A stretch of 64,000 bases of DNA from Paratinospora sagittata (Eukaryota; Streptophyta; Magnoliopsida; Ranunculales; Menispermaceae). The translations under genes were made by a program, and so were the position numbers. A model generated the notes under the pieces. It made no database searches and was not told the origin of the DNA. It saw only the letters and a list, made by a program, of their open reading frames with translations. The stretch is taken from positions 33,761,562 through 33,825,561 of the forward strand of contig CM069599.1 of assembly GCA_035771175.1 (NCBI GenBank), in the 5' to 3' direction. The stretch's first letter is position 1; each line of letters begins with the position of its first letter. This document shows, piece after piece, positions 49,701 to 60,693 of this stretch.

Positions 49701-49906
49701 TGACAGATTTTTGGTAAAATTATATATTGCTTTCTTGTAATCTTTACGGAGATGGAAATATATATATATAGAAGATAATTGAAACATGTTCTAGGATATA
49801 CAAGTGTTATGGCTAGAATAATGGGTGATCCTTGAAACATGAAATTTATATTCAATACTCATCCCTATAATCTCTCTACTGATTCTATCGACAACTCACG
49901 CCAACA
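49701..49906 (-). repeat. Copia 5' LTR (206 bp)
   Basis: Minus-strand TGTTGGCGTGAGTTG start and AAAATCTGTCA end. An AT microsatellite sits in the middle. It is the partner of 44935-45203. Confidence 0.93.
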
Positions 49907-50116
49907 ATTTTGAAAGGGCTTTTGTTTATTTCCTTGTGTCTCTTTGTATTTTCCAATGTTGGGTATTGTAATTCTTCAATTGTAATTGAAGCTCTGTTTT
50001 TTCATTTTTATTTTTTCAATACAAGCTCAATTATTTATTATTATTATTTTTTTGCTATCAAGAGCCTGCCAATATCTTGGAATTATTCTAAAGATTTACT
50101 TCTGCTAAAAACTTTG
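49907..50116 (+). other. Displaced 3' flank of array member 2
   Basis: Begins with the second ATTTT, then GAAAGGGCTTTTGTTTATTTCC. It matches the 3' flank of member 1 (from about 41195) and of the member at 51694 (from about 52692). It is the other half of the locus split by the copia element. Similarity stops at about 50116. Confidence 0.9.
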
Positions 50117-50308
50117 AAGAAAAGTAATCTCCATGACCTTTGCCCCAATCACCGTCATCTCATAACTACTAAATAAAAGAAAACAATCTACTCATCAATC
50201 AAAAGAGAGAAAAAGATTCCTAAATATCAATAGCACAAACCCCAAAAGTAAAATTGAAAAGAATCAGCTACATTACTGCTGATCAGGCCATATAGTATAT
50301 TAAAGATC

Positions 50309-50815
50309 ATGGAGCACCTAGGAAGAAGAAATTATGAATTCATGGCTTCTAGGTCTTCTTCTTCTTCTTCAATGCCCATTCTGGGTGTTCTCAGAGAAGC
50401 TTTCAAAATTCCTGGCAAAAATGCCAGAGCCATGCTCTCCATCACTCTTCTTGTTCTTCTCCCCTTCTGTTTCCTCTCAGTAGCTTCAGATCTTGCCATC
50501 ACACCCGTTGTAATCACCATAGTTTCACAGCTCCAAATTCTTCAGAGTTCAAGTAATCTTGATGATGGGGTTGTTAAAGGAACAGTAGGAGAAATTCTAA
50601 GAAAAGCATGTCTTCTACTGGGCCTAGAAACTCTCTTCTTGTTCTGCTTCTGTGTAGTCTCACTGTTTTCTGCAATTGCTGCTGTTCGTTCAAGCTCCAC
50701 AGCTTATGACTTAGAAGCCGCAGAGAATTTATCTCCCTCGTACTCATATTCTCATACGCCAGCACAGACGCCGCTGACATCTCCGGCCATATTCATACCC
50801 TCGCCTTCGTCTTAG
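50309..50815 (+). pseudogene. Array member 3: truncated membrane-protein copy with foreign tail
   Basis: ATG at 50309; open for 168 aa. Residues 1 to about 130 resemble the intact member at 60694: MPILGVLREAFKIPGKNARAM, then LLVLLPFCFLSVASDLAITP and LGLETLFLFCFCVVSLFSA. They cover two membrane segments. After SSSTAYDLEAA, at about 50720, family similarity stops. The frame continues into an unrelated Ser/Pro-rich stretch (SYSHTPAQTPLTSP) and ends at 50815. The last four membrane segments and the ECK...GE tail are missing. It is either a pseudogene cut by an insertion or deletion, or a short chimeric gene; the first is more likely. Confidence 0.75.
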
Positions 50816-51121
50816 AGCCATGTATTATACTCTATACAATTATTCTTTGTCTTCATCGACAAATTTACCATGCTTCTTTCACTCTATCAGGTATGTCTTC
50901 TTCTAATTTCCACTGCCGTGTCTTCTCTGGCCATGCAAGCATCTACAGACCCTGTCACGTCATCGTCAGCATTTACTTCTCCGTCAGCCGTCCCTACTGC
51001 GAATAATGAAGATTCGATGTTATGTTCTTCTGACTAACCCATGTGACACCAGATGTTTATGTCCCCTCTATCATCTCAGTTAGTCCGTCTGACCAAGTCA
51101 AGATGCTTATCCTTTCCTTCC
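50816..51121. other. Unassigned sequence between array member 3 and duplication copy 2
   Basis: About 300 bp, continuous with the foreign tail of member 3. CT-rich with several stops in all frames. It resembles non-coding or retroelement spacer DNA, but I cannot identify it. Confidence 0.35.
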
Positions 51122-51610
51122 GTCAAGATCAGAATTAAATTAAATTTGGTCATGGCTATAAGTCAAATAAAACCAGCAACAAATTCGGCATTAATTTAGA
51201 CTTATATTTTTTAAATAATTATGGAAGTCTTTTTAATTTTTTAATGTATTAACTACTCATTGTCAAGTTAATAATTAACTTCATTAAAATGTAATTATAC
51301 TCTATATACTAAACTATCATTGATAATATGTATTGTAATAAAATAAAAATAAAAAAACAAATGCTAAAACAACCCAAAATTATACCCATTATTATGATGT
51401 GATGAGTGATTAGTGGTCACCGAATTTAAGTACATAAATTTATATTATTTGAGGGCATTTTAAGCTCATGGTCACTGAATTTAATAACCTTAATTAATAT
51501 TTAAAACCTAAGAAATTTTCAAATGGAAGGGAAAGATTGAAAAATTCTGCCATTAAATAGCACAAGTAAATTGACCCTTTAGCAAAATTGAATAATCAAA
51601 CATACACAAA

Positions 51611-51618
51611 TATATAAA
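51611..51618 (+). promoter_or_regulatory. TATA box, membrane gene in duplication copy 2
   Basis: TATATAAAG, 83 bp before the ATG at 51694, identical in context to the copy at 40110. Confidence 0.6.
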
Positions 51619-51693
51619 GATCAACAAAGCCTCGTGAGAAATTCATCAAGTAAAAATAACACTTCTTCTCAAGACATTCATAGTCCCTTCATC

Positions 51694-52674
51694 ATGGAGA
51701 AGAGCAACTACTCTCAGTTGCAGAGTGCTATTGGAATCTTCATCAAATCCATCGAAAACCTTCAAACAAACAAACTTCTGATCTTCTCTATCACCTTCTC
51801 CACCGTCTTCCTCGGCGCCCTCCTGGGCTTAGCAGACTTCTTGTCCATCAATCCTTTCTTCTCTGATTTGTTCATGAACATATTTCTCTTACCAACTGTA
51901 GATCTCACCAAAAATCCAAATGCTTTAATCAAATCCATCCTCAGCGTTGAAAAAGATATTTCCATTGTTTTCTGTATCCAGCTGATCTTTGGGCTCACCC
52001 TTTTTTTCATTTCTTTGTTCTCCACAGTTGCAACAATTTATACGTCAGCCATGTCTCACTTGCACAAGAATTTGACACTGAAAGATGTGATTTTAAGAAC
52101 AAAACTAATATGGAAAAGGCAGCTTATCACCAGTTTTTATGTTTCTCTATTGACCATGGGCTATACTCTTCTGATTCTACCTCTTTTCTTCTTTACGTTC
52201 TTACAATTAACTGATAGTGCCAAGCTCTTCTTTCTCTTTGGAGTAGTTCTGATTTTGTTAATCAGTTTGCTATTTATATACTTGACTGTGATATGGAAGC
52301 TGAGCCTTGTGATTTCAGTACTAGAAGATGTTTATGGATTTCAAGCACTTGCCAAGGCTGAAAAGCTTATTAGAGGGAAAAGGGTGCAAGGGTTTGTTGT
52401 CACTCTTGTTCCTTTGCTAGTTTTTGGAGTTGTTTCTTTATTTCCTGGGTACATGGTAGCAGAAAAAGCTTCAATTACAGTGGTGATTACTGTTGTTATA
52501 AGCTTGGTGAAAATAATTATTTATGGGCTGTTGGGAATGTTTAATTTGATGGTGTACACAGTTTTCTACTTTGAGTGCAAGGAGAGCCATGGAGAGCAAG
52601 TAGAGGTGGAAGATGAGATAAGCTACACCAAAGTGTCTACAATCCCTCTTGTTGTTGATTCAGCTCTTCCCTAA
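51694..52674 (+). CDS. Plant multi-pass membrane protein of unknown function, array member 4
   Basis: Intact, single exon, 326 aa, starting MEKSNYSQLQSAIGIFIKS. Same six membrane segments and blocks as the member at 40193: EDVYGFQALAKAEKLIRGKR and FYFECKESHGE. Differences from that copy include a Gly to Ala change in the first block, His to Asp after the first membrane segment (GLADFL) and Ser to Tyr near the last segment. The replacements are scattered and mostly conservative, with no stop or frame break, so both copies may be functional. Expression control may differ, since the region just upstream of the TATA box differs by about 34 bp. Function unknown. Confidence 0.85.
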   Translation: MEKSNYSQLQSAIGIFIKSIENLQTNKLLIFSITFSTVFLGALLGLADFLSINPFFSDLFMNIFLLPTVDLTKNPNALIKSILSVEKDISIVFCIQLIFGLTLFFISLFSTVATIYTSAMSHLHKNLTLKDVILRTKLIWKRQLITSFYVSLLTMGYTLLILPLFFFTFLQLTDSAKLFFLFGVVLILLISLLFIYLTVIWKLSLVISVLEDVYGFQALAKAEKLIRGKRVQGFVVTLVPLLVFGVVSLFPGYMVAEKASITVVITVVISLVKIIIYGLLGMFNLMVYTVFYFECKESHGEQVEVEDEISYTKVSTIPLVVDSALP

Positions 52675-53619
52675 TTGTTTTCTTGAATTTGATTTTGAGA
52701 GGGCTTTTGTTTATTTCCTTGTATCTCTTTGTATTTTCCAATGTTGGGTATTATAATTCTTCAATTGTAATTGAAGCTCTGTTTTTTCATTTTTATTTTT
52801 TCAATATAAGCTCAATTATTTATTATTATTATTATTTTGCCATCAAGAGCCAGCCAATATCTTGGAATTATTCTAAAGATTTACTTCTGCTAAAAACTTT
52901 TGAAAAAAAAAAAAATGTACTTGGAAAAGTATCCTCTCATGCCTTCTGTTACTCCTTCAATTAGAAACTGGAATTATCTTTTTAGGAGTTTTAAACCATA
53001 TATCAAACCTATTGATTAGCTTTTCAGTTCAATGGTTAATTTAACATAGTACAAGTTCTTCCATTCAAATTTCTTTGTTGGCAATTCTACATTCCCCTGT
53101 CTCTTCATGCTTATTAAGAGCCTGCTTAGAAAATGCAAATTTCTTGAGAAACAATTTTTCAATTAAATTTTGTTATGATATTTGGTTGTATTTCATAAAA
53201 TATTTTTTTCATACCCTTCGAAGAGAATGAGATATTGAAACTTTTGCTATGGTGATCACGAATACGATCAATGATAATAAAGTTGTTAGAAGGACATCTC
53301 AACTAACATCGATAGTGTCTTTAACATCGCTTTAGATAGTCCTAACAACTAGTATTGATATTGTCCTCAATGTCTCTTTGAATCTCAATTAGTTTTAATA
53401 TTGTTTCTAGAACCCCCCAAATTAACCATCTCTAGACCTAGGCTTTAGTACTAATGAAGGGAAAAACAAACTTGTATTTCATATCATGAACTCATTCATA
53501 TTACATACATGACTATTATTTCCAAGTGAGCCCGGATCTCAATTATTTTTTTTTGTTTTATATTTTTGATAATCTTGGTGGTGTCCTCTGGGACAGTTTA
53601 GGCATACCAACGAGAGTAA
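52675..53619. other. 3' flank of array member 4
   Basis: Parallel to 41174-42132, with scattered substitutions. No gene. Confidence 0.6.
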
Positions 53620-53984
53620 GGCTGTTTTAAAAATAGTTTTTAAAAAATAAAATCATATTTTATTTTTAATTGATTTATAGTTTTTGAACATAGATTTGGT
53701 ATCATATTCACAAAATATTTTTGAAATTTAGAAAACAAGAAAACTTATTTAATTGTTTTAAGATTTTATTCAAATCAAGTTAATTTTTTTTAAGTGGGTC
53801 TCATTAATTACAAATCAACTAAAAAAAAATTTCTCTATGTTTTCTAAAAATAATCTTTTTTCTTTTTTCTTTTTTTTTTACGTTTTTTGAGTCGCAATGA
53901 ATCCAACAAAGTTTTTTACAACTTTTTTCACCTTTTGTTTTTAAATACCAAAAATTGAATTTAAAAATGATAGTAAACGCAGCC
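53620..53984. mobile_element. MITE, second copy, left end eroded
   Basis: Counterpart of 42133-42512 at the same relative place, flanked by the same TAA. The right end is intact. The left end keeps GGCTG but has lost the next 15-20 bp of the inverted repeat. The insertion therefore preceded the segmental duplication. Confidence 0.85.
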
Positions 53985-54390
53985 TAATTCTCTTGGAACG
54001 TACTAAGGTGTCATCTCGCATAATTGTGTGTATCCCAAAACTTTGCTACGAGAGGACTTTGGCCTAGGCAAAGGCCGCGCTACGTCACCAATGCGGTTAC
54101 AAAGAAAGTTTACTCCTCCCATGTTCCATCTTCTGGGCAAGTGAGCCATGTCTGAATCGACTCAGCACGAAGACTTTTGTCATATAAAGCATTAATAGAA
54201 GTCGTTTCCTCCAAACAAGCTCCGATCAGCTGCAAGGCTTGATGACTAAAGACTTTTCTGAAGTAGAACAAGTCTTTTTTTTAACACGTCTACACGGACA
54301 TTTATTCTATACCAACTTCAATAATCATACAACTTCTCTTCTCCAGTTGATCCAATTCACAGACTCAAATCAACATTTTCTTCCCCTTCA

Positions 54391-55378
54391 ATGGCCATGG
54401 AGTCTTCTTCTAAGCAGCAATTAGGCTTAATGGGAATTCTTGCCAAATCCTCCAAGATTCATCGTGAAAACGCTAGGCTTACGGCACCCTTTGCAATTCT
54501 CTTATTCTCCAACTCTCTCATCTTGTTGGGCAAGCTAATGTCCCAAATCCCATTAATCACCGAATGCGCTCTCCAACTTATCTCTGGTACAAATCAAAGA
54601 CCCTGGAATCAATCTTCTATATCTCCAGCTTCTGATCAAAACAAAGAGCCAATCATGGCGGATTTCCATTGATTCTGTGATTTTCGAGCTTCAACATCTA
54701 AGCTACTGCCTTGGCTTACACCGGTAGGAAGAGCCCAATAAGCTTCAAAGATTTAATTTTGATGTCCAAAACAGCGTGGCCTAGAACAATGCTCACTTGG
54801 GCATTCATTACTTTTGGTCTTTCACTAGTTGTGGCTCTAATTGGAACAGGATTTTTGTGGGTAGTCGTTGCTGCAGTTGGTTCCATTTACAAACACGGCT
54901 GCTTGGTTGTGTTGCTTTAATAATGCTGCTATTGGCTCTGTGTTCAATGTTGTAATTAGATTTGGTGTTGGCTTTGGCTGTGGTAATCTCAGTTGTGGGA
55001 GAAGAAAACTTTGGAGCAAGAGTAATAAGGAAAGTTGAAGAAGGTATAAGAGGAAGAAGGCTACAGGGTCTGACTTCAGAGTTGGTTTTACATTTTCTTG
55101 GGCTTGTAGTTTCTGCTCCTCTTGGTTTCTTGATGGTTTATTATCCAAAAATGGCATTAGAAGCTCGTCTGATGATTGGTCTATTTGTGATTAATAATAA
55201 ATGGGTGGTGAGTTTGATCTTTGGCACTATAGTGCATACTGTGATCTATTGCGAATGTAAGAAGAGGCAGGGGAAAAGTCTTGTTTTTGAAGACCAAGAA
55301 ATGCAAGGATTGACCGGCAACCGCTACTTGGCAGGCCTTAAACTTGTAGAATTTTTAGAGAGTGTTAAAACGATCTAA
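54391..55378 (+). pseudogene. Array member 5: frameshifted membrane-protein relic
   Basis: ATG at 54391 (MAMESSSKQQLGLMGILAKSS). The first frame stops at 54672 after a membrane segment. Family similarity resumes in another frame at 54711-54920 (SFKDLILMSKTAWPRTMLTWAF, then one or two membrane segments). It resumes again at 54962-55378 (VVGEENFGARVIRKVEEGIRGRRLQGL and VIYCECKKRQGK, the two family blocks). At least two frameshifts and a stop separate the parts. It belongs to a subgroup different from the 40193/51694 pair, so it is a separate dead member rather than a recent duplicate. Confidence 0.82.
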
Positions 55379-55844
55379 GATATGTACTTAAGTTGACATG
55401 ACAGAGAAGAAAAAAAAAAAAAAATCTTCTAATCATCATATACCATGTCAGTTTAAGCATAGTTTTAGATATAATTTTTAGATCGTAAAATTATTTTTCT
55501 AATTCTCATTAGGGGAGAGAGGGAATATACATCCTATTCACATGGCACGCCTACTTAATATGTACAATTAAGACTTATGTTTTGGATATAAGTCAGTAGT
55601 ATTTACTTTTATTGACAAATTTGTTAAAAGAAAAAATTAATAAAAAGTAAGAATTTACTTGGACGAGAATTGAAATTAAGAATTGAATTAAAATGAAACA
55701 TTGATTTAAGTATACATTTTTAATCTAAAGTAAAAATAAACTTAAAAGAGAAAAACATAAAAGCATATTTCATTTTCATAATTTTACATCGAGCGTAACC
55801 AATCAAAAAGCTATATATATTTATTCAACTAAATATTCAAATAC

Positions 55845-55905
55845 TTTCGATTTTGATGTCCAAAACAACATGGCATAGAACGATTGTCACCACTGGGCTT
55901 TTTTG
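55845..55905 (+). pseudogene. Tiny relic of the same family
   Basis: GATTTTGATGTCCAAAACAACATGGCATAGAACGAT-like sequence repeats 54755-54815 of array member 5 with about ten differences. It corresponds to the LMSKTAWPRT segment. Nothing else of the gene is seen on either side. Confidence 0.6.
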
Positions 55906-58764
55906 TATTGTACAATACCAGCTATTTGATGTATTTCACACTTCACAGTGTTTTAACCTAGAGTTGTTTTATTTTTTTTTTTCATTTAATTGATTTATTT
56001 ATTTATTTTAACTACTTCATCTTGTCTTTTCACTTGATTTTCAATTTTAGTATAATAAATCTTAGATTTTGTAAACTGAAAAATATTTTTAATTTCTATT
56101 AGTATACATATCTGTATTATAACGCAACCATCTGCAAAGATTTTTAATTAAATACAAAAAATATAATGATTATAAAAAACATTAATTTTCTCATTTTGTT
56201 TCATGTTTTGATTTGCTTTACTATCAATATCTACTAAATCTATTAATTATATAACGCTTTTATTATAAGTTACGTTACACATCTTATAAAATTGTAACAT
56301 TTTAGTTAGGATATTTGTGAATGGTACAATACATCACAAAAAAAAAAAAAAAAAAAGCTGTTAATTGAACCACAAAAAAACCTTTTTTGCACTAAAAAAA
56401 ATCACTTATTTTTATTTTTAATAATATCCTTGTGTGATTATATCTTCGTCATCGGGTTTAGTCTTGCATGACCGAATTAAATGTTCTATGTCTGGTCAGA
56501 GATGACAGAACATAAATATTAGATTCGGTCGCACACGATCAAACCAAATGTAAAAATAATTTTTTTGTATTATTCGATCAGAGATGACAAAACCTAAAAT
56601 ATTAAGTTCGATCAAAAATGATAGAACCTAAAACATTAGGTTCAGTCGAAGAAGGTCAAACTTATGGCACTTTCAATGATATTTTTCACGAATAAAAACA
56701 CCAAAACATTTAATTTCACGTCATCTAAATACTAAATATAATTAAAAAAAATGAACAAAAAAAATAAATCTCTTATTGATTTAGTGATTTTTTTTACTAA
56801 AAAGGAGATTATAGCAATAAAGTAAAAGATTTTTGCAGTGATTTAGGATTTTGGGTGCAGTGATTTAAGGTTTTGAGTGTTAAAACTTTAAAAAAAAATA
56901 TTGAGGGAGTTGAAGAGATTGTTTTGAAAAGGTTTAAATATGAGAGAAACTAAGAAGAGAGTTTTGGGGAGTTTTGGATTTATAACAGTTTTTTATATTT
57001 TGTGATAGAAATAGGATGAGGTAGACAAGAGAGTTTTTTTTTGTGATTTAAACAGCTACCCCAAAAATCAAAAGTCAATGTTGAATAGCTTTATCTAATG
57101 TTGGGTCATATTTCTATAACTAATTATGTTATCAATAAATAAAGTAACATGAGAAATCACAATCAATCCAATACGTACTGATAATTTAATTTGTAACCAA
57201 CGTATATAACTTGAAAAAAAAAAAAAATCAACGATATATAAAGGATTGACTTTCTTTTCTAAATATGTCACATCCTCATCCAATTTTATTTACATATTAG
57301 TTTTTAATTTAATCCAACTCATCGCATTTGATGAAGACGACTTTTATCAAAGCAACCTATTTGTTCTCCTGCTTGCTATTTCTTTCGTTTCCTGTTTAGC
57401 AATACTTATTCATATTCAGGTATTGCAGATACGGCTTTCTTTAAATAAATGTAATTAAGGTGAATACGAGTTTCGATCTTAAAATCTTTATTCTTCAATC
57501 ACCTTTCGTCCATTTGTGTTGCACGCATTAAGTTTGTACTGGCTATTTCACCATCCCCTCTATGTCACCCTATAGTCGTGCACATAGCTAATTTTATAAA
57601 TTTTTAATTTATCTATGATTTTTTTTTTAAAATTCTCTCCAACTAATTCAACAGTTATCAATTCAAAGAAAACAAAATGCTATGAAAAAGAAAAATCCCA
57701 AAACATATTTTTACTATGAGCAATACACATGCTCAAAATTATTTTTAGTAGAAAGTTCATTGAAATAAACTAAATGAATGAGGGTATAGTTACTTGTCTA
57801 AATTAAGCAAGGCACTCAAGATTTTCATTTTTTTTTTCTTTTTAATAGAAAGCTGTTGGAATAGACTAAACAAATCATGATAGCCTTAGCTGTTGAAATA
57901 GATTAGACAAAGAACTCATGACTCTTTCTTTAAATTTAAAGCTATTGATATGTATTAAAGTATATAATAACTGAGATCTACTCAAGAAATTAATTACTTC
58001 CACCCAAAATTTAAACAGACCAAATCTTGCAAAAATAAACCAAACATTTCCAAAAGCAACATTCACATACTCTGCCACACACCCATCAATCAATATGATT
58101 AAGTTATGACATTAACACATTTAGATTTAACCCGGGAGTTTTCTTTCTTTTTTTTTTTTCGTCGGCAGTTATCAGGATTCTCCTACTACTTCCTTTGGAG
58201 CATGAGTACAAATGTTGTCCTTGGACACTGTTGGACAACATATTAATAAGTGGCATGAGCTTCACTCGAATTCTCTACCTCAAGGTTGGGGCGCTTATCA
58301 CTAATCACTGAACTAACCCACCGTTGATTTAACTTGGGCATGATCAAACATCAAATTATTCTCCCAACCAAATTAATTATTCCAACATGAAAAAAATGAA
58401 TTTCAGAAGCAAATCCAAAGAAACTCAACAAACCTCCTTGGCTTTTGAAAAGGCATGAATCAATAATTACATTTAGCATCTTGCTTTATTTTTCTGTTCT
58501 CAAATATAAAGAAAAGAAGAAAAAAATTGCTTGAGTTATATATATATGTATATTAAGCTTGAGATCATATGTGTTTGGTGGACTAGAATCTGAAAACTTT
58601 CGATCTATCTCTAACAAACAACATATTTTTGGGAAACGGCTAGACATCATTTTCCAAGTTTTTCAATCATGTTTTCTAAGTACTAACCTTGACAACAGGA
58701 TATATTTTTTCAGATTAGAAACCAAACACAGCTAGCCCTAGATTTCTAAAGTCAGTTGCTAGCT
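55906..58764. other. Intergenic, no gene seen
   Basis: About 2.9 kb, AT-rich. Degenerate direct repeats lie at 56470-56660 (GATCA/GAGATGACA-AAACC-TAAA-ATTA). A probable repeat fragment lies at 58140-58330 (T-run, then CGGCAGTTATCAGG to ACTGAACTAACCCACCGTTG). A TA run at about 58535-58550 may serve as promoter of the next gene. Confidence 0.4.
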
Positions 58765-59703
58765 ATGAAGATGAAGCCTTCTTCAATAGCAATTCATTCT
58801 TTTGATCTACAAATAAATTTTCAAGTTGTCAAGAATATGAAGCTTGTGATCTTCATCATCTTCCTAACCCTCTTTTCCTACTCTCTTCTTTTGATAGCTG
58901 ACCATTTTGCTCAATATCAAGTGATCATGGATTTCATCACCAAGGTCCTCCTCTTAGGCACTGAGAAGCATGGTAGCCCTGAATACATTGATTTACTCGT
59001 CGAAATCAAGAAGGATTCAAGACTTATCATGGCAGTCCAAATTGTTTTCACGGCGGCATTTTCTTTGGTTTCAATCTTCTCTAAAACGGAAACAATCTAT
59101 ACATCATTCATGACAAAATCAGGGAAGCACTTGACCCTTAAGAAGCTTCTCGCGAGGATCCAAACCAAGTGGTACCAGGCACTAATCACTTCACTCTATG
59201 TAATCGTGTTCGTTGCCGGTTATGTTGTTTTGATTCTTGCTCTGTTAGGAGCTCTCATGGTGGCCATTGATGGTGAGTTTATACGGATTTTATTGGGTAT
59301 GGTGGTGGTTCTTATGGCTTTGTTGTTTGGTTCATACTTGGCTATAGTTTGGAATTTGGGACTGGTGATATCAGTAGTAGAAGAGGAATTTTGTGGGATG
59401 GAAGCACTTGGAAAAGCAGAAGAGGTGATAAAGGGTAAGAAGATTGAAGGGTTTGCTATAAACCTTGTTTTTGGATTAGTAGGATGTTCAATTTTGATGA
59501 TCCTTGGTCTCAAGTTCATAACTAGTTTACTGGTAAATACCAGATTGTTCATCTTGTTGATCATGGTAAACATGATTTCCCTGTTGAAGATCTTATATTT
59601 CATAGTTTACACAGCTTTCTATTATAAATGTAAGAAGAAGAGCCATGAAGAAGAAGAGATAGGATTGCTAGGAAGCCTAGGCAATTATACCAGGATTAAT
59701 TAA
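58765..59703 (+). CDS. Plant multi-pass membrane protein of unknown function, array member 6
   Basis: Intact single-exon gene, 312 aa, from the ATG giving MKMKPSSIAIHSF; upstream in-frame codons contain no ATG. It has about six hydrophobic segments. Family blocks are VISVVEEEFCGMEALGKAEE, VIKGKKIEGF and YYKCKKKSHEEEE near the C terminus. The overall plan matches the 40193/51694 pair (the tract ETIYTSFMTKSGKHLTLKKLL parallels ATIYVSAMSHLHKNLTLEDVI), but sequence is far more diverged. It is an older duplicate on the same strand. The Lys/Glu-rich tail is probably cytosolic. Function unknown. Confidence 0.85.
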   Translation: MKMKPSSIAIHSFDLQINFQVVKNMKLVIFIIFLTLFSYSLLLIADHFAQYQVIMDFITKVLLLGTEKHGSPEYIDLLVEIKKDSRLIMAVQIVFTAAFSLVSIFSKTETIYTSFMTKSGKHLTLKKLLARIQTKWYQALITSLYVIVFVAGYVVLILALLGALMVAIDGEFIRILLGMVVVLMALLFGSYLAIVWNLGLVISVVEEEFCGMEALGKAEEVIKGKKIEGFAINLVFGLVGCSILMILGLKFITSLLVNTRLFILLIMVNMISLLKILYFIVYTAFYYKCKKKSHEEEEIGLLGSLGNYTRIN

Positions 59704-60693
59704 ACTTAGCATTGCTTCTTGGTGCCATAATGGAAAATTGACACCAATTGCAATAATTCTGAATCATGTAAGACTTTTGGAATTCCTATCTTATTAGAAT
59801 GTGTGTAGTGCATTATTCAAGATATCTTGTTGTAATGAATTTGTGCTTACACTGAGATCAAATAATGTTAATCTATCAAGTAAAAAAAGATTGGTAGTGT
59901 TTAGGAAATATCTAATAGATTTAAATTCAAAGATAAAGAAGGAGCTATGACACAACTTTTAGTCTTCAGTAAAGCAATTTTGTATATAAAAAGTGGAGAT
60001 AGAATTAGGGTAGAGTGGAGGAAAGAAAAGATCCCTTTGTATTAAAATATACCTTGATATATTACGAAGAACGTCGTTTTGTCTCAAAGCAAAGATAATC
60101 AATATAGTAATCGAGGTCTATTAGATATGCACTGGGATTCACATATACATCCGGTGGTTCTCTGTATTTCACCTCAAAGAAAGCTTTTTATTAACTACAT
60201 GAAGTTAGCTACATAAATCTGCTTCCTCTATTTGCTTTGTGAAGCTTAAATCAACATTTAAAGAACGTTCCAACCCTTCGCTTAATCTGATTAAGTAGAT
60301 TCATGTCAGTGGTCCTCCATAACTGTATTACAAAATTAAGTCACATTTTTTTGTTAAAAGAAAATTCATAGACCAATGTTTTCCTTTACAAGCATTGCAA
60401 CCATAGCTCAAATAGTCCTCCTCCTACCATCACCTCCCCTAAATGCATCAACCCTCAAGTAAACCTTAATATCTATCTCCTTATAGAGGTATTTACTGGT
60501 GACATTTCATTAAACATATAAACCTCCCCCAAATATCATCCAAATTCTGGGTTTCTGCAAAATAATCTTCTTTAAACATTGGAAATCAAGGAAGATAAAC
60601 AAAAAACATATATCAAACTTATTTATCATCACATGAAGTACTTTCTCTTACACTTTCCTCGTCAACTCTGAAACTGAAATAGCTTCAATCACC
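59704..60693. other. Intergenic between array members 6 and 7
   Basis: 3' flank of member 6 and promoter or leader of member 7. No gene or named repeat is seen. Confidence 0.45.

Larger units (their letters stand above)
44935..49906 (-). mobile_element. Full-length Ty1/copia LTR retrotransposon, 4972 bp, decayed
   Basis: Inserted in the 3' flank of the broken membrane gene. The 5' LTR is 49701-49906 and the 3' LTR 44935-45203, both TG...CA, with ATTTT on each side. Order on the minus strand: primer-binding site, gag, protease, integrase, reverse transcriptase, RNase H, polypurine tract. This order (INT before RT) defines copia. The two LTRs differ at about 17 sites by eye plus an internal duplication, so insertion is not recent. 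Coding frames carry many stops and frame changes, so the element is non-autonomous. Confidence 0.95.
51122..54269. repeat. Segmental duplication, copy 2 (pairs with 39653-42804)
   Basis: Same order as copy 1: promoter, intact gene, 3' flank, MITE, GC-richer tail ending AGTAGAAC. Copy 2 carries about 34 extra bases just upstream of the promoter (51533-51570) that copy 1 lacks. Copy 2 runs on into array member 5, whereas copy 1 is cut by a copia LTR at the equivalent base. Confidence 0.95.

Noticed and set aside
56470..56660. CRISPR-like spaced repeats
   Set aside because: Repeats are irregular, degenerate and AT-rich in a plant nuclear context; not a CRISPR array.
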